Below are positions 1-5,951 of a stretch of DNA of 9,827 nt, piece by piece. The notes below the pieces were generated by a model. That model was not told the DNA's origin. It did no database searches and worked only from the letters and a program-made list of their open reading frames with translations. Both the position numbers and the translations under genes were made by a program. The stretch is from an uncultured Clostridia bacterium (GTDB lineage Bacteria; Bacillota; Clostridia; Peptostreptococcales; Anaerovoracaceae). The first letter of the stretch is position 1; every line of letters begins with the position of its first letter. Location: the NCBI GenBank assembly GCA_934255435.1, contig CAKQNZ010000070.1, positions 1 through 9,827 on the forward strand, in the 5' to 3' direction.

Positions 1-1
1 G

Positions 2-1081
2 TGGAGCACTATCCACGGCTACAGGCATCCTGCTATCACGAAGGCCATCAAAGATCAGGCGGACAGATTTTCCCATGTGATGATGGCCGGGCTGAGCCAC
101 GATCCGGTGCTGCAGCTTTCTGCAAAACTGGAGGACTGGCTTCCGGGAGATCTGGACCACTGTTTCTTTTCTGACTCCGGCAGTGTAGCCGTTGAAGTGG
201 CGCTGAAGATGGCGTTGCAGTATTACGTGAATCAGGGGGATATGAAGCGGACGAAAGTTCTGTCGCTGCAGAACGCTTATCACGGAGATACATTCAAGAC
301 CATGGAAGTCGGCGACGACGAGGATTACCATTTCATACTGAAACCGTACGGCGAAAAAAAATACACTGTCAGTGTACCGACGGATATACCAGCACTGGAG
401 GAGGCTTTTGCAAAGCACCACAGGGAGCTCAACTGCATGATCGTAGAGCCGCTCCTGCAGGGTGCGGCCGGGATGCTGATGTATGACGTATCGTTCCTGC
501 AGCGGGCCAGGGAACTTTGCGACGAATACGGCGTGCTGCTGATTTTCGATGAAGTGGCGACGGGGTTCGGGCGCACGGGAAACCGGTTCGTGGCAGATCT
601 TGTGCAGCCGGATATCCTGGTGCTGGGAAAAGCTCTGACCGGCGGACACATCGGCCATGCAGTGACAGTGGCAAACCACAAAGTCTTTGACGCTTTTTAC
701 AGCGACGATCCGGAAAAAGCGCTGATGCACGGCCCAACATTCATGGGCAACCCTCTGGCATGCAGTGCAGCCCTCAAGTCCATACAGCTCTTTGAAGAAG
801 AGGATTATATGGCAAAGGTCAGCAGGATCACAGCAATTACCGAAGATGAAATGAAAGACTTTACCTCTCCTGAAATCAAAGAGATCCGCATCATGGGTGC
901 ATGCGTCTGCATCGAAGTACATGACGCAAACTGCCTGAAAGGCTTTGATGATTTTGCATATGAACGCGGCGTGTTCAGCCGCCCGTTCCTGAACTTCATG
1001 TACGCCATGGTGCCCTATATCATCACCGAAGAGGAGCTGCGTCATGTACTGCGGACCATGAAAGCGTGGTTCAGTAAATAA
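2..1081 (+). CDS. bioA: Adenosylmethionine-8-amino-7-oxononanoate aminotransferase (BioA), 5' truncated by the window edge
   Basis: This PLP enzyme uses S-adenosylmethionine as amino donor to convert 7-keto-8-aminopelargonate (KAPA) to 7,8-diaminopelargonate (DAPA) in cytosolic biotin synthesis. The reading frame is open from base 2, beginning WSTIHGYRHP, which matches the region around residue 53 of E. coli BioA (429 aa), so about 50 N-terminal residues lie outside. Visible motifs, numbered from base 2, are SHVMMAGLSH (24-33), SDSGSVAVEVA (57-67), the YHGDTF segment (93-98), the PLP-binding DEVATGFGRTG (183-193), the Schiff-base lysine in LGKALTGG (K210), HGPTFMGNP and a C-terminal RPF. HGPTFMGNP and WSTIHGY are more typical of BioA than of other class III aminotransferases. 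The GTG/ATG codons at 77-85 are internal, not the start. The gene converges on the aro operon and ends 13 nt before a terminator hairpin. Family assignment is very secure; substrate use is inferred from the family. Confidence 0.95.
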   Translation, partial: WSTIHGYRHPAITKAIKDQADRFSHVMMAGLSHDPVLQLSAKLEDWLPGDLDHCFFSDSGSVAVEVALKMALQYYVNQGDMKRTKVLSLQNAYHGDTFKTMEVGDDEDYHFILKPYGEKKYTVSVPTDIPALEEAFAKHHRELNCMIVEPLLQGAAGMLMYDVSFLQRARELCDEYGVLLIFDEVATGFGRTGNRFVADLVQPDILVLGKALTGGHIGHAVTVANHKVFDAFYSDDPEKALMHGPTFMGNPLACSAALKSIQLFEEEDYMAKVSRITAITEDEMKDFTSPEIKEIRIMGACVCIEVHDANCLKGFDDFAYERGVFSRPFLNFMYAMVPYIITEEELRHVLRTMKAWFSK

Positions 1082-1094
1082 CATATAAAAACGA

Positions 1095-1141
1095 AAAGAC
1101 CTTGCTGATCCTGTATCATGGACCGCAAGGTCTTTGTTTTT
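1095..1141. terminator. Bidirectional Rho-independent terminator between bioA and the aro operon
   Basis: A perfect 11-bp inverted repeat, AAAGACCTTGC (1095-1105) and GCAAGGTCTTT (1125-1135), encloses a 19-nt loop. On the plus strand it is followed by GTTTTT (1136-1141), which suits termination of bioA. On the minus strand the stem is followed by TTTTCGTTTTTA, which suits termination of the aro operon after the DUF1847 gene. Its position between two convergent stop codons (1081 and 1238) fits a shared terminator. The loop is longer than usual, but a small inner TCC/GGA stem could close it further. Confidence 0.88.
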
Positions 1142-1237
1142 CCGGCGATCTCGAGAGCTGCGGTCCACCCACACCCACGACCGGTCCCGGTTTCTGTACT
1201 GTAATTTCCCGATGCCGCCAGGGTATGCACGACAGAG
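1142..1237. other. Short non-coding stretch between the terminator and the DUF1847 stop
   Basis: These bases form the 3' untranslated tail of the minus-strand operon before the terminator. They hold two 8-bp palindromes, TCTCGAGA and GACCGGTC, and a C-rich CCACCCACACCCACG run. No gene or clear regulatory element was recognised. Reading frames crossing it are unsupported by any start site or recognisable protein. Confidence 0.5.
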
Positions 1238-1939
1238 CTACTTCAGCAGCTTCGAGTAATATGCATTCATCTGATAGAGTGCCGCCGCCGGGTTGTGCCC
1301 CAGCACACGATCCTTGGTGATGAGAGTGGTGCACAGCGCATCGGAATATTTATAAAAAATGCTGTCATGCCCCACGCATAGGCCGACCACGATATTCAGG
1401 TCGGTCTTTTTTTCGTTCAGCAGCTTCGCCTGCATTATCGGATTGCATATGTTTCTGCCTACTGCCTGACAGCAGGGATCGATGCCGACCTTGGTTTTGG
1501 CCTGCGCCCCGACTTTGCATGCGATGCCGTAGACCTCGAACCCCTTGTGACGGAAAAACTTCGCCGCGGCCCGGGACTCGGAGATCAGCCCGACACATGT
1601 TGCAACGCCCAGCCTGCGGGCACCGATCTTCCCGGCGAACTCGGCGATCTCTTCAATGCGCGTCATCCGGCAGTAGTTTTCATACTCCACCTCGGCGGCG
1701 GCTTTCATCACTCTGGAGTTTTCCTCGTCCTCTATGTAAAGTGCGAGCACTTCATCTATATCTGTTTCGAACTCTGCGCCCTCGTCGCTGCCGGAGCCAT
1801 CGCGGGCGGTCTCTCCGGCGGACTCCATCTGCTTAAGGAGCCTGGCGGTCGGACAGAACTCCGGGTACATCGTCTTCTCATGGTTGCAGTTGGTAACTGC
1901 GCAGTCCACGCAGCTGTATATCATATCTTCTTTTTTCAT
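1238..1939 (-). CDS. DUF1847 family cysteine-rich putative metal-binding protein
   Basis: This 233-aa protein matches the DUF1847 family, whose biochemical function is unknown. Its N-terminus has a CxxC-x4-C-x10-C cluster (C10, C13, C18, C29) that probably binds a metal or Fe-S centre. An acidic, Gly/Ser-rich linker follows (about 38-63), then a body with family-typical stretches: RLGVATCVGL (109-118), IDPCCQAVGR, CNPIMQA, NIVVGLCVGHD (182-192) and DRVLGHNPAAALY near the end. Twelve cysteines are present in all, many in the conserved body. There is no signal peptide or membrane segment, so it should be cytosolic. The start at 1939 was chosen because a GGAG sits 6 nt upstream; an in-frame ATG at 1951 overlaps that GGAG and lacks its own ribosome site. 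The gene follows aroEK by 28 nt and precedes the operon terminator, so cotranscription is likely. A role in aromatic synthesis is not known for the family and would be inference only. Confidence 0.88.
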   Translation of the reverse strand: MKKEDMIYSCVDCAVTNCNHEKTMYPEFCPTARLLKQMESAGETARDGSGSDEGAEFETDIDEVLALYIEDEENSRVMKAAAEVEYENYCRMTRIEEIAEFAGKIGARRLGVATCVGLISESRAAAKFFRHKGFEVYGIACKVGAQAKTKVGIDPCCQAVGRNICNPIMQAKLLNEKKTDLNIVVGLCVGHDSIFYKYSDALCTTLITKDRVLGHNPAAALYQMNAYYSKLLK

Positions 1940-1945
1940 AAAAAT

Positions 1946-1949
1946 CTCC
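1946..1949 (-). promoter_or_regulatory. Ribosome binding site deciding the DUF1847 start
   Basis: GGAG lies 6 nt before the ATG at 1939. The alternative in-frame ATG at 1951 runs into this GGAG, so a ribosome docked on it could not use that codon. This favours the shorter protein beginning MKKEDM. Confidence 0.65.
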
Positions 1950-1967
1950 ATTCTGCTGGGATGCCGG

Positions 1968-3263
1968 TCACACCAGCTCTTTCAGCTCATCTCCGAAGCT
2001 GCCGTTTGAAACATTATCATATGTCACATCAGCAGCGTTTTCATATACCGGTCTGCGTTCCTCCTCCATGCGGCAGAGCGTTTCCATGTCTTTGGAAAGA
2101 GGTCTGCCGTCCATTGCCAGCTGATCCAGAGGGCGTCTGATGTGCACCATCAGGCCGTTCTGACGGAGTGCCTGTACATTTTCTTCTCTCAGGACAGCGC
2201 CGCCTCCGGCAGCGATGACAAGCCTGTTTTCCTTGCCGAAACGACGGCAAACTTCGGTCTCACGTTTTCTGAAGACCTCTTCGCCTTCCTTCTGGAAAAT
2301 CTCAGGGATGCTGATACCTGCTTCCTTTACGATCTCATCGTCCAGATCCACGAATTTCTTGCCTGAAATCTCAGCAAGGTATCTGCCGACAGTAGTTTTG
2401 CCTGAGCCCGGCATACCGATGAGAGTGATGTTCCTGATGTCCTTTTCCATGGCGTTTATGATGCGTTCGTTTTCTTTTTCGAATGTCCCTGGCGTGCCCA
2501 GGAAAAATCCTGCAGCAGCTGTGGCCTGTGCCACCAGCATAGGCAGTCCGTTGGAGTGAGGAAGTCTCAGCTCTGAAGCCTCCAGCAGCAGTGCGGTCCT
2601 GAACGGATTGTAGATGACGTCCATGACGCCTTTGCAGTTCGGAAAATCACTGACGCTGATGATCTTCTGGAGGTTTTTCGGGTAAGTGCCTACCGGCGTG
2701 GCGTTGATGATGATATCCACGGAATCTGCGATGTCAGGAAGCTCGTCGTAGCTGACGAAGCTGACAGGTGTGTTTCCGAGGACATGGTCTGTTTCGCCTT
2801 CGGTGCCTTTGTGGCGGGATGCTATGCGTATGGAAGCTGCACCCTTGTCGGAAGCCGCTTTTCGTGTAGTGAGGGAAGTCCCGCCTGTGCCCAGTATCAG
2901 CACGTTCTTTCCGGCAAAATCTATGCCTGCTCTTGATGCGGCGTAGAGGAAACCTGTGTAGTCTGTGTTATGCCCGATGAGCTTTCCTCGTTCTTCCTGT
3001 GTCTTTCCTTCGGGATGCTCCCAGTAAAGCGTGTTCACTGCACCGATGGCCTCCGCCAGCGGGGATATCTCGTCGCAGAGTGGTATCACGTCCTGTTTGT
3101 AAGGTATAGTCACGTTGAGCCCGTTGTATTCCCGGGCCTTTATGAACTCCGGCATTTCCTCCGTAGAAAGGCTTATGAGGTCATATGTATATTTCCCCAG
3201 AGCCTCCTGTATTTCCTTGGAATAGCTGTGCACCAGCGTTTTTCCTATGAGTCCGTAAGTCAT
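1968..3263 (-). CDS. aroE-aroK: Bifunctional shikimate dehydrogenase / shikimate kinase (AroE-AroK fusion)
   Basis: One 431-aa frame holds two shikimate pathway enzymes. Residues 1-~265 are an AroE reducing 3-dehydroshikimate to shikimate. It shows a substrate-binding HSYSKEI, NVTIPYK with catalytic K56, GHNTD with D101, the nucleotide loop ILGTGGTS (123-130), NATPVG, DVIYNPFRTALL and a C-terminal GLPMLVAQA. Residues ~276-431 are a shikimate kinase using ATP to make shikimate-3-phosphate. It shows Walker A GMPGSGKTT (283-291), the D306/D308 pair in VDLDDE, FRKRE (331-335), AAGGGAV (351-357), lid GRPLSK (386-391) and ERRPVYENAADVTY. A short charged linker (about 258-275) joins the halves. No stop or frameshift separates them, and both active-site sets look intact. 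The start has AAGGAGG 10 nt upstream. The gene follows a 350-nt leader with its own candidate promoter and precedes DUF1847. AroE (rather than a quinate/shikimate dehydrogenase paralogue) is favoured by the operon context. Confidence 0.96.
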   Translation of the reverse strand: MTYGLIGKTLVHSYSKEIQEALGKYTYDLISLSTEEMPEFIKAREYNGLNVTIPYKQDVIPLCDEISPLAEAIGAVNTLYWEHPEGKTQEERGKLIGHNTDYTGFLYAASRAGIDFAGKNVLILGTGGTSLTTRKAASDKGAASIRIASRHKGTEGETDHVLGNTPVSFVSYDELPDIADSVDIIINATPVGTYPKNLQKIISVSDFPNCKGVMDVIYNPFRTALLLEASELRLPHSNGLPMLVAQATAAAGFFLGTPGTFEKENERIINAMEKDIRNITLIGMPGSGKTTVGRYLAEISGKKFVDLDDEIVKEAGISIPEIFQKEGEEVFRKRETEVCRRFGKENRLVIAAGGGAVLREENVQALRQNGLMVHIRRPLDQLAMDGRPLSKDMETLCRMEEERRPVYENAADVTYDNVSNGSFGDELKELV

Positions 3264-3273
3264 ATTTATCAGT

Positions 3274-3280
3274 CCTCCTT
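3274..3280 (-). promoter_or_regulatory. Strong Shine-Dalgarno of the aroE-aroK fusion
   Basis: AAGGAGG lies 10 nt before the ATG at 3263. It is the closest match to the full anti-Shine-Dalgarno complement among the aro genes here, consistent with efficient independent initiation after the long leader. Confidence 0.75.
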
Positions 3281-3306
3281 GTGTTGATGGGTCGGTATAT
3301 CAGTAT

Positions 3307-3328
3307 CCGGGCAGGGCTGTCTGTCCGG
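3307..3328 (-). repeat. Inverted repeat in the aroEK leader, about 8 bp
   Basis: On the plus strand CCGGGCAG (3307-3314) can pair with CTGTCCGG (3321-3328) around a 6-nt loop, with one G-U pair. In the transcribed minus-strand RNA the same position is an A-C mismatch, so the stem is interrupted there. It sits about 27 nt upstream of the Shine-Dalgarno. No T-tract follows, so it is not a terminator. Confidence 0.35.
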
Positions 3329-3380
3329 GGCTGTGCAAAAGCCTGCTGTATGTCTGGAAGCTTTAGCTCTGCATGGATAT

Positions 3381-3403
3381 CGGCGGCAGATCCTGCTCCG
3401 CCG
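3381..3403 (-). repeat. GC-rich hairpin in the aroEK leader
   Basis: CGGCG/CGCCG outer arms and GCAG/CTGC inner arms can stack into a 9-bp stem with a 2-nt bulge and a 3-nt loop. It would be a stable structure in the aroEK 5' untranslated region. The following minus-strand sequence is not U-rich, so it does not look like an intrinsic terminator. A regulatory role is inference. Confidence 0.45.
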
Positions 3404-3429
3404 TCAGATCGCCGGAAACGGAGACCGCT

Positions 3430-3441
3430 GCCTGTACAGGC
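3430..3441. repeat. Perfect 12-bp palindrome GCCTGTACAGGC
   Basis: The palindrome lies about 25-36 nt downstream of the transcription start expected from the -10 at 3473-3478. Its symmetry and position are compatible with a repressor operator, or with part of the leader RNA structure. It does not match the TyrR or TrpR operators of enterobacteria as I know them, and no regulator gene is present in the window. Confidence 0.4.
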
Positions 3442-3472
3442 GGATCGTTCCGGCATCGTATCAGTTGATTCT

Positions 3473-3481
3473 ATTATACCA
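3473..3481 (-). promoter_or_regulatory. Candidate extended -10 promoter for aroE-aroK and DUF1847
   Basis: On the minus strand the sequence reads TGGTATAAT, an exact TGnTATAAT extended -10 element. No good -35 hexamer lies 16-18 nt upstream, but extended -10 promoters can dispense with one. The expected start near 3466 gives a leader of about 200 nt before the aroEK ATG. It falls in the one long gap of the operon, which supports a real internal promoter. Confidence 0.55.
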
Positions 3482-3495
3482 GTCTCTTTGGACTG
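3480..3495. repeat. Inverted repeat CAGTC-N6-GACTG abutting the -10 element
   Basis: Two 5-bp perfect arms with a 6-nt spacer overlap the TG of the extended -10 and fill the spacer region upstream. A protein bound here would cover the promoter. The arms are short, so chance is a real alternative. Confidence 0.35.
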
Positions 3496-3538
3496 ATGGC
3501 TATGTAAAGTCCTGCTTTTGCATGACGATCTGTCAACC

Positions 3539-3554
3539 CTGCGTTGATACGCAG
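3539..3554. repeat. Small hairpin CTGCGT-4 nt-ACGCAG downstream of pheA
   Basis: A perfect 6-bp stem with a 4-nt loop begins about 60 nt after the pheA stop and can be lengthened by one U-G and one C-G pair in the minus-strand RNA. No U-run follows on either strand, so it is not a convincing terminator. It may stabilise the 3' end of upstream transcripts. Confidence 0.35.
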
Positions 3555-3613
3555 AGAGCCGGTGTCCCGCCTGTACGGAAAGCCAGCTGTCGTAAGTTGT
3601 CTGCAATCTTTTC

Positions 3614-4789
3614 TTATATCTGTTCTGTATAGCAGCCCAGGAAGTCGAATGTTTCCTTGCGGTTTGCAAGATCGTCCAGTACATGGAGCAGTTCTTCCGA
3701 GTAGACAGACGCATCCATGTCGAAGTAGAACAAGAACTCGAAGTCGCTGCCCGGGATAGGTCTCGATTCCAGCTTTGTCAGATTGATGCCCAGCGATGCG
3801 AACTTGGCGATTGTGTGGTAAAGTGCGCAAGGTGTGTGAGGCACTGACAGGATCAGGCTGATCTTGTTCGAACCCGGATATATTTCCATGTTCTTGGAAA
3901 TACAAATGAAACGTGTGTAGTTGTTGTCGCTGATCTGGATATCATCGTTCAGAGGTACCAGTCCGTAAAGGTCGAGGCATTCCTGCGATGAGATGGCTGC
4001 GATGTCGTTCCTGTCGCTTTCTGAAACCATCTTTGCAGCAACAGCAGTGTTTTCACAGATAGTGACCATGACTCCCTTCAGTGACTTGAGATATTCACTG
4101 CACTGGCCGATAGCCTGTTCGTGAGAAACGATCTCTTTGATGCTGGAGATATCTGTGCCCGGTTTGGCCATCAGCATGTGATGTATCCTGAGACGGAGAC
4201 TCTTTGCTATATGGAAATTGTAGTTCTGCATAAGGTCGTATACGGCAGTTACTGAACCGTATGAACTGTTGTCGATAGGCAGGATACCGTACTGGCAGAG
4301 GCCCTTTTCAACAGCGTTGAAAACCCCTTCGAAATTGCTGAAACGCATAATGCTCGGAGCTTCGAACAGCTTTTCGCATGCAGCCTGCGAGTACGAACCT
4401 GCAACGCCCTGACATGCTACCACGGCCTTTTTAGGGAAAAGCGACGGCGTTTCTTCGAGAGCTTTCCTGATCTTAGGTGACAGTGTGTTGCTGCTGTCCA
4501 GGCAGCCGTACTGGCATGATTTGCTGACATCGAATATCGTATTGAAAACCACTCTGGCGTATCCGTCGAATGGTTCGCCGATCTGTTCGGAGATCCTGTG
4601 GAGTATGTCCTTCTCACGGGCGTTGTTGAAAACAGGAAGTTTGCGTTCTTTCTTGTATTCTGCCACTTCCAGTGATTTCTGCATCCTTGAGTTGAACAGG
4701 TCGGCGATCTTGTTGTCGATCTCGTCGATCTCTTCTCTTATCTTTGTCAGATCAAGGGCTTCGTTGTTGTTTTTTTTGGCGTCTGTCAT
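3614..4789 (-). CDS. pheA: Bifunctional chorismate mutase / prephenate dehydratase (PheA, P-protein)
   Basis: The 391-aa protein converts chorismate to prephenate and then to phenylpyruvate, the phenylalanine precursor. Residues 12-~93 are an AroQ-type chorismate mutase helix bundle (LDLTKIREEIDEIDNKIADL, then R35, the KKERKLPV segment and NAREKDIL). Residues ~120-298 are prephenate dehydratase, with GVAGSYSQAA (128-137), ILPIDNSSYGSV (169-180), SHEQAIGQC (222-230), ENTAVAAK and NNYTRF (289-294). Residues ~305-390 are an ACT domain with CALYHTIAKF and ESRP (341-344), the usual phenylalanine feedback site. The GAL of many homologues is CAL here. The start at 4789 was chosen because GGAGG lies 11 nt before it; the ATG at 4807 overlaps that GGAGG. 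Translation thus starts 1 nt after the aroC stop, suggesting coupling. All three domains look intact. Confidence 0.95.
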   Translation of the reverse strand: MTDAKKNNNEALDLTKIREEIDEIDNKIADLFNSRMQKSLEVAEYKKERKLPVFNNAREKDILHRISEQIGEPFDGYARVVFNTIFDVSKSCQYGCLDSSNTLSPKIRKALEETPSLFPKKAVVACQGVAGSYSQAACEKLFEAPSIMRFSNFEGVFNAVEKGLCQYGILPIDNSSYGSVTAVYDLMQNYNFHIAKSLRLRIHHMLMAKPGTDISSIKEIVSHEQAIGQCSEYLKSLKGVMVTICENTAVAAKMVSESDRNDIAAISSQECLDLYGLVPLNDDIQISDNNYTRFICISKNMEIYPGSNKISLILSVPHTPCALYHTIAKFASLGINLTKLESRPIPGSDFEFLFYFDMDASVYSEELLHVLDDLANRKETFDFLGCYTEQI

Positions 4790-4790
4790 T

Positions 4791-5915
4791 TTATCTGATA
4801 CCTCCATCGTATATACAATCCAGAAGGCCCAGTGCTACAGCGGCTTCCACGATAGGGACAGCTCTTACTGCAACGCATGGGTCATGTCTTCCGGTTACTG
4901 TCAGTTTAGTGTTTTCTTTATTTTCAAGGTCAACTGAATCCTGCTCTATGCCGATGGACGGTGTAGGTTTCAGTGCGACTCTTGCGATCAGCGGCATTCC
5001 TGTTGTGATACCCCCCAGGATACCGCCGTGGTGGTTCGTCCGTGTCTTTACGTTTCCGTTTTCGTCGTAATAGAACGAGTCGTTGTTTACCGAGCCTGTC
5101 AGTCTCGCAGCATCGAATCCTGCTCCGAACTCAACTCCTTTGACTGCCGGGATACCGAAAAGTATCGGGGACAGGGCGCTTTCCACGCCGTTATACATTG
5201 CTCCTCCGATGCCTCCGGGAAGACCCAGGGCGCATACTTCGATGACGCCGCCCAGAGAATCAAGACTGTCACGGGCGTCTTTCAGGCGGTGTTCCATGGA
5301 TATGCGGGCCGCCCTGGAGATCACCGGCATCGACTCTCCCCGGAGCTTTTCCAGCAGCTGCGGGTCAGGATCCACAGGTGAGAATGCATCGTCTCTGGCA
5401 TCTGCTATGGAAAGGATATGTCCTCCGATGGTGACGCCCTGATTTGCAAGGATCTGCAGTGCGATGCCGCCTGCGATGCACAGCGGAGCCGTCATCCTGG
5501 CAGAGAAAGGTCCTCCCCCTGCCATATTCAGTCCGTCGCCGTAGCGCAGTCTTGCCGTATAGTCGGCGTGACCTGGTCTCGGTACGTTACGCAGTTTGCT
5601 GTAGTCCGAGGAACGCCTGTCTTTGTTCACTATCCTGAAGGAGATCTCCGGACTTTCGGTCACAAGTATGCTGCCTGTATTTTCGCCGTCGTCTGCTGCG
5701 GTCTTCAGACCGCTGACAGGTACAGGCTCGTCGGATTCTTTTCGTTTAGTTGCAAATGGGCTGCTGCCGGGAGCTCTGCGTTTCATGAACTTTCTGAGCT
5801 CCCGCATGTCTATCCTGGTGCCCACAGGGAAACCGCTGATATCAACGCCTATCTCCGGTTCGTGGGAACCTCCCCATATATTTACTTTAAGGTTCTTGCC
5901 AAAAGATGAATTCAT
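4791..5915 (-). CDS. aroC: Chorismate synthase
   Basis: The 374-aa flavin-dependent lyase removes phosphate from EPSP to give chorismate, the branch point of aromatic synthesis. Diagnostic stretches are FGKNLKVNIWGGSHEPEIGV (H18), RRAPGSSPFATKRKESDEP (47-65), RPGHADYTARLRYG (113-126), GGGPFSARMTAP (133-144) and the C-terminal GRHDPCVAVRAVPIVEAA (342-359). Length agrees with the family. The N-terminal signature usually written GESHG reads GGSHE here, and GGGRxSxR reads GGGPFSAR; the histidine and the following core are kept, so this looks like a clade variant and not a dead enzyme. GGAGG lies 9 nt before the ATG. The gene follows aroA by 36 nt, and the pheA ATG lies 1 nt beyond its stop. Whether it has its own flavin reductase activity cannot be read from sequence; no separate reductase gene is in the window. 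Confidence 0.95.
   Translation of the reverse strand: MNSSFGKNLKVNIWGGSHEPEIGVDISGFPVGTRIDMRELRKFMKRRAPGSSPFATKRKESDEPVPVSGLKTAADDGENTGSILVTESPEISFRIVNKDRRSSDYSKLRNVPRPGHADYTARLRYGDGLNMAGGGPFSARMTAPLCIAGGIALQILANQGVTIGGHILSIADARDDAFSPVDPDPQLLEKLRGESMPVISRAARISMEHRLKDARDSLDSLGGVIEVCALGLPGGIGGAMYNGVESALSPILFGIPAVKGVEFGAGFDAARLTGSVNNDSFYYDENGNVKTRTNHHGGILGGITTGMPLIARVALKPTPSIGIEQDSVDLENKENTKLTVTGRHDPCVAVRAVPIVEAAVALGLLDCIYDGGIR
4801..4805 (-). promoter_or_regulatory. Ribosome binding site of pheA inside the aroC 3' end
   Basis: GGAGG lies within the last codons of aroC, 11 nt before the ATG at 4789. The upstream in-frame ATG at 4807 overlaps it and has no other purine-rich site. The 1-nt distance between the aroC stop and this ATG fits translational coupling. 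Confidence 0.6.
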
Positions 5916-5951
5916 TTTCTGGTACCTCCGTAGTTATTTCTGATGATGCCG

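Larger units (their letters stand above)
3264..3613 (-). other. 350-nt non-coding leader between pheA and aroE-aroK
   Basis: This is the only long gap in the operon; the other gaps are 1-45 nt. Read on the minus strand it contains, in order, a 6-bp hairpin (3554-3539), an isolated TTGACA (3536-3531), an inverted repeat touching an extended -10 element (3495-3473), a 12-bp palindrome (3441-3430), a GC-rich hairpin (3403-3381), a weaker hairpin (3328-3307) and the aroEK ribosome site. No T-box consensus and no U-tract terminator after a hairpin was found. One frame stays open throughout, but its translation resembles nothing known and has no ribosome site. The most economical reading is an internal promoter followed by a structured 5' untranslated region of about 200 nt. 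Confidence 0.6.

Noticed and set aside
77..85. Start of bioA at the GTG/ATG codons
   Set aside because: The frame is open upstream to base 2 and that upstream sequence (WSTIHGYRHP) aligns with BioA, so these are internal codons.
1547..2140. Plus-strand open frame of 197 codons opposite DUF1847 and aroEK
   Set aside because: It lies antisense to two well-conserved genes and its translation shows no recognisable domain.
3181..3456. Open frame of about 91 codons (MPERSACTGSG...) running from just after the internal -10 into aroEK
   Set aside because: There is no ribosome site before its ATG, the composition is Arg-rich and unlike its neighbours, it overlaps the well-supported aroEK start out of frame, and it resembles no family I know.
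3474..3536. TTG-initiated 20-codon peptide ending in AISPKRLV between pheA and the internal promoter
   Set aside because: No properly spaced ribosome site, no run of aromatic codons as an attenuator leader would have, and its stop overlaps the -10 element.
3473..3536. TTGACA (3531-3536) and TATAAT (3473-3478) as one promoter
   Set aside because: They are 52 nt apart, far from the 16-18 nt needed; no good -10 lies at the right distance from the TTGACA.
3539..3554. Intrinsic terminator after pheA
   Set aside because: The 6-bp stem has no following U-run on either strand.
3264..3613. T-box riboswitch in the aroEK leader
   Set aside because: Nothing like the conserved AGGGUGGNACCGCG segment or a terminator with U-tract is present before aroEK.
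5418..5909. Plus-strand open frame of 163 codons opposite aroC
   Set aside because: It is antisense to a secure chorismate synthase and has no family resemblance or ribosome site.
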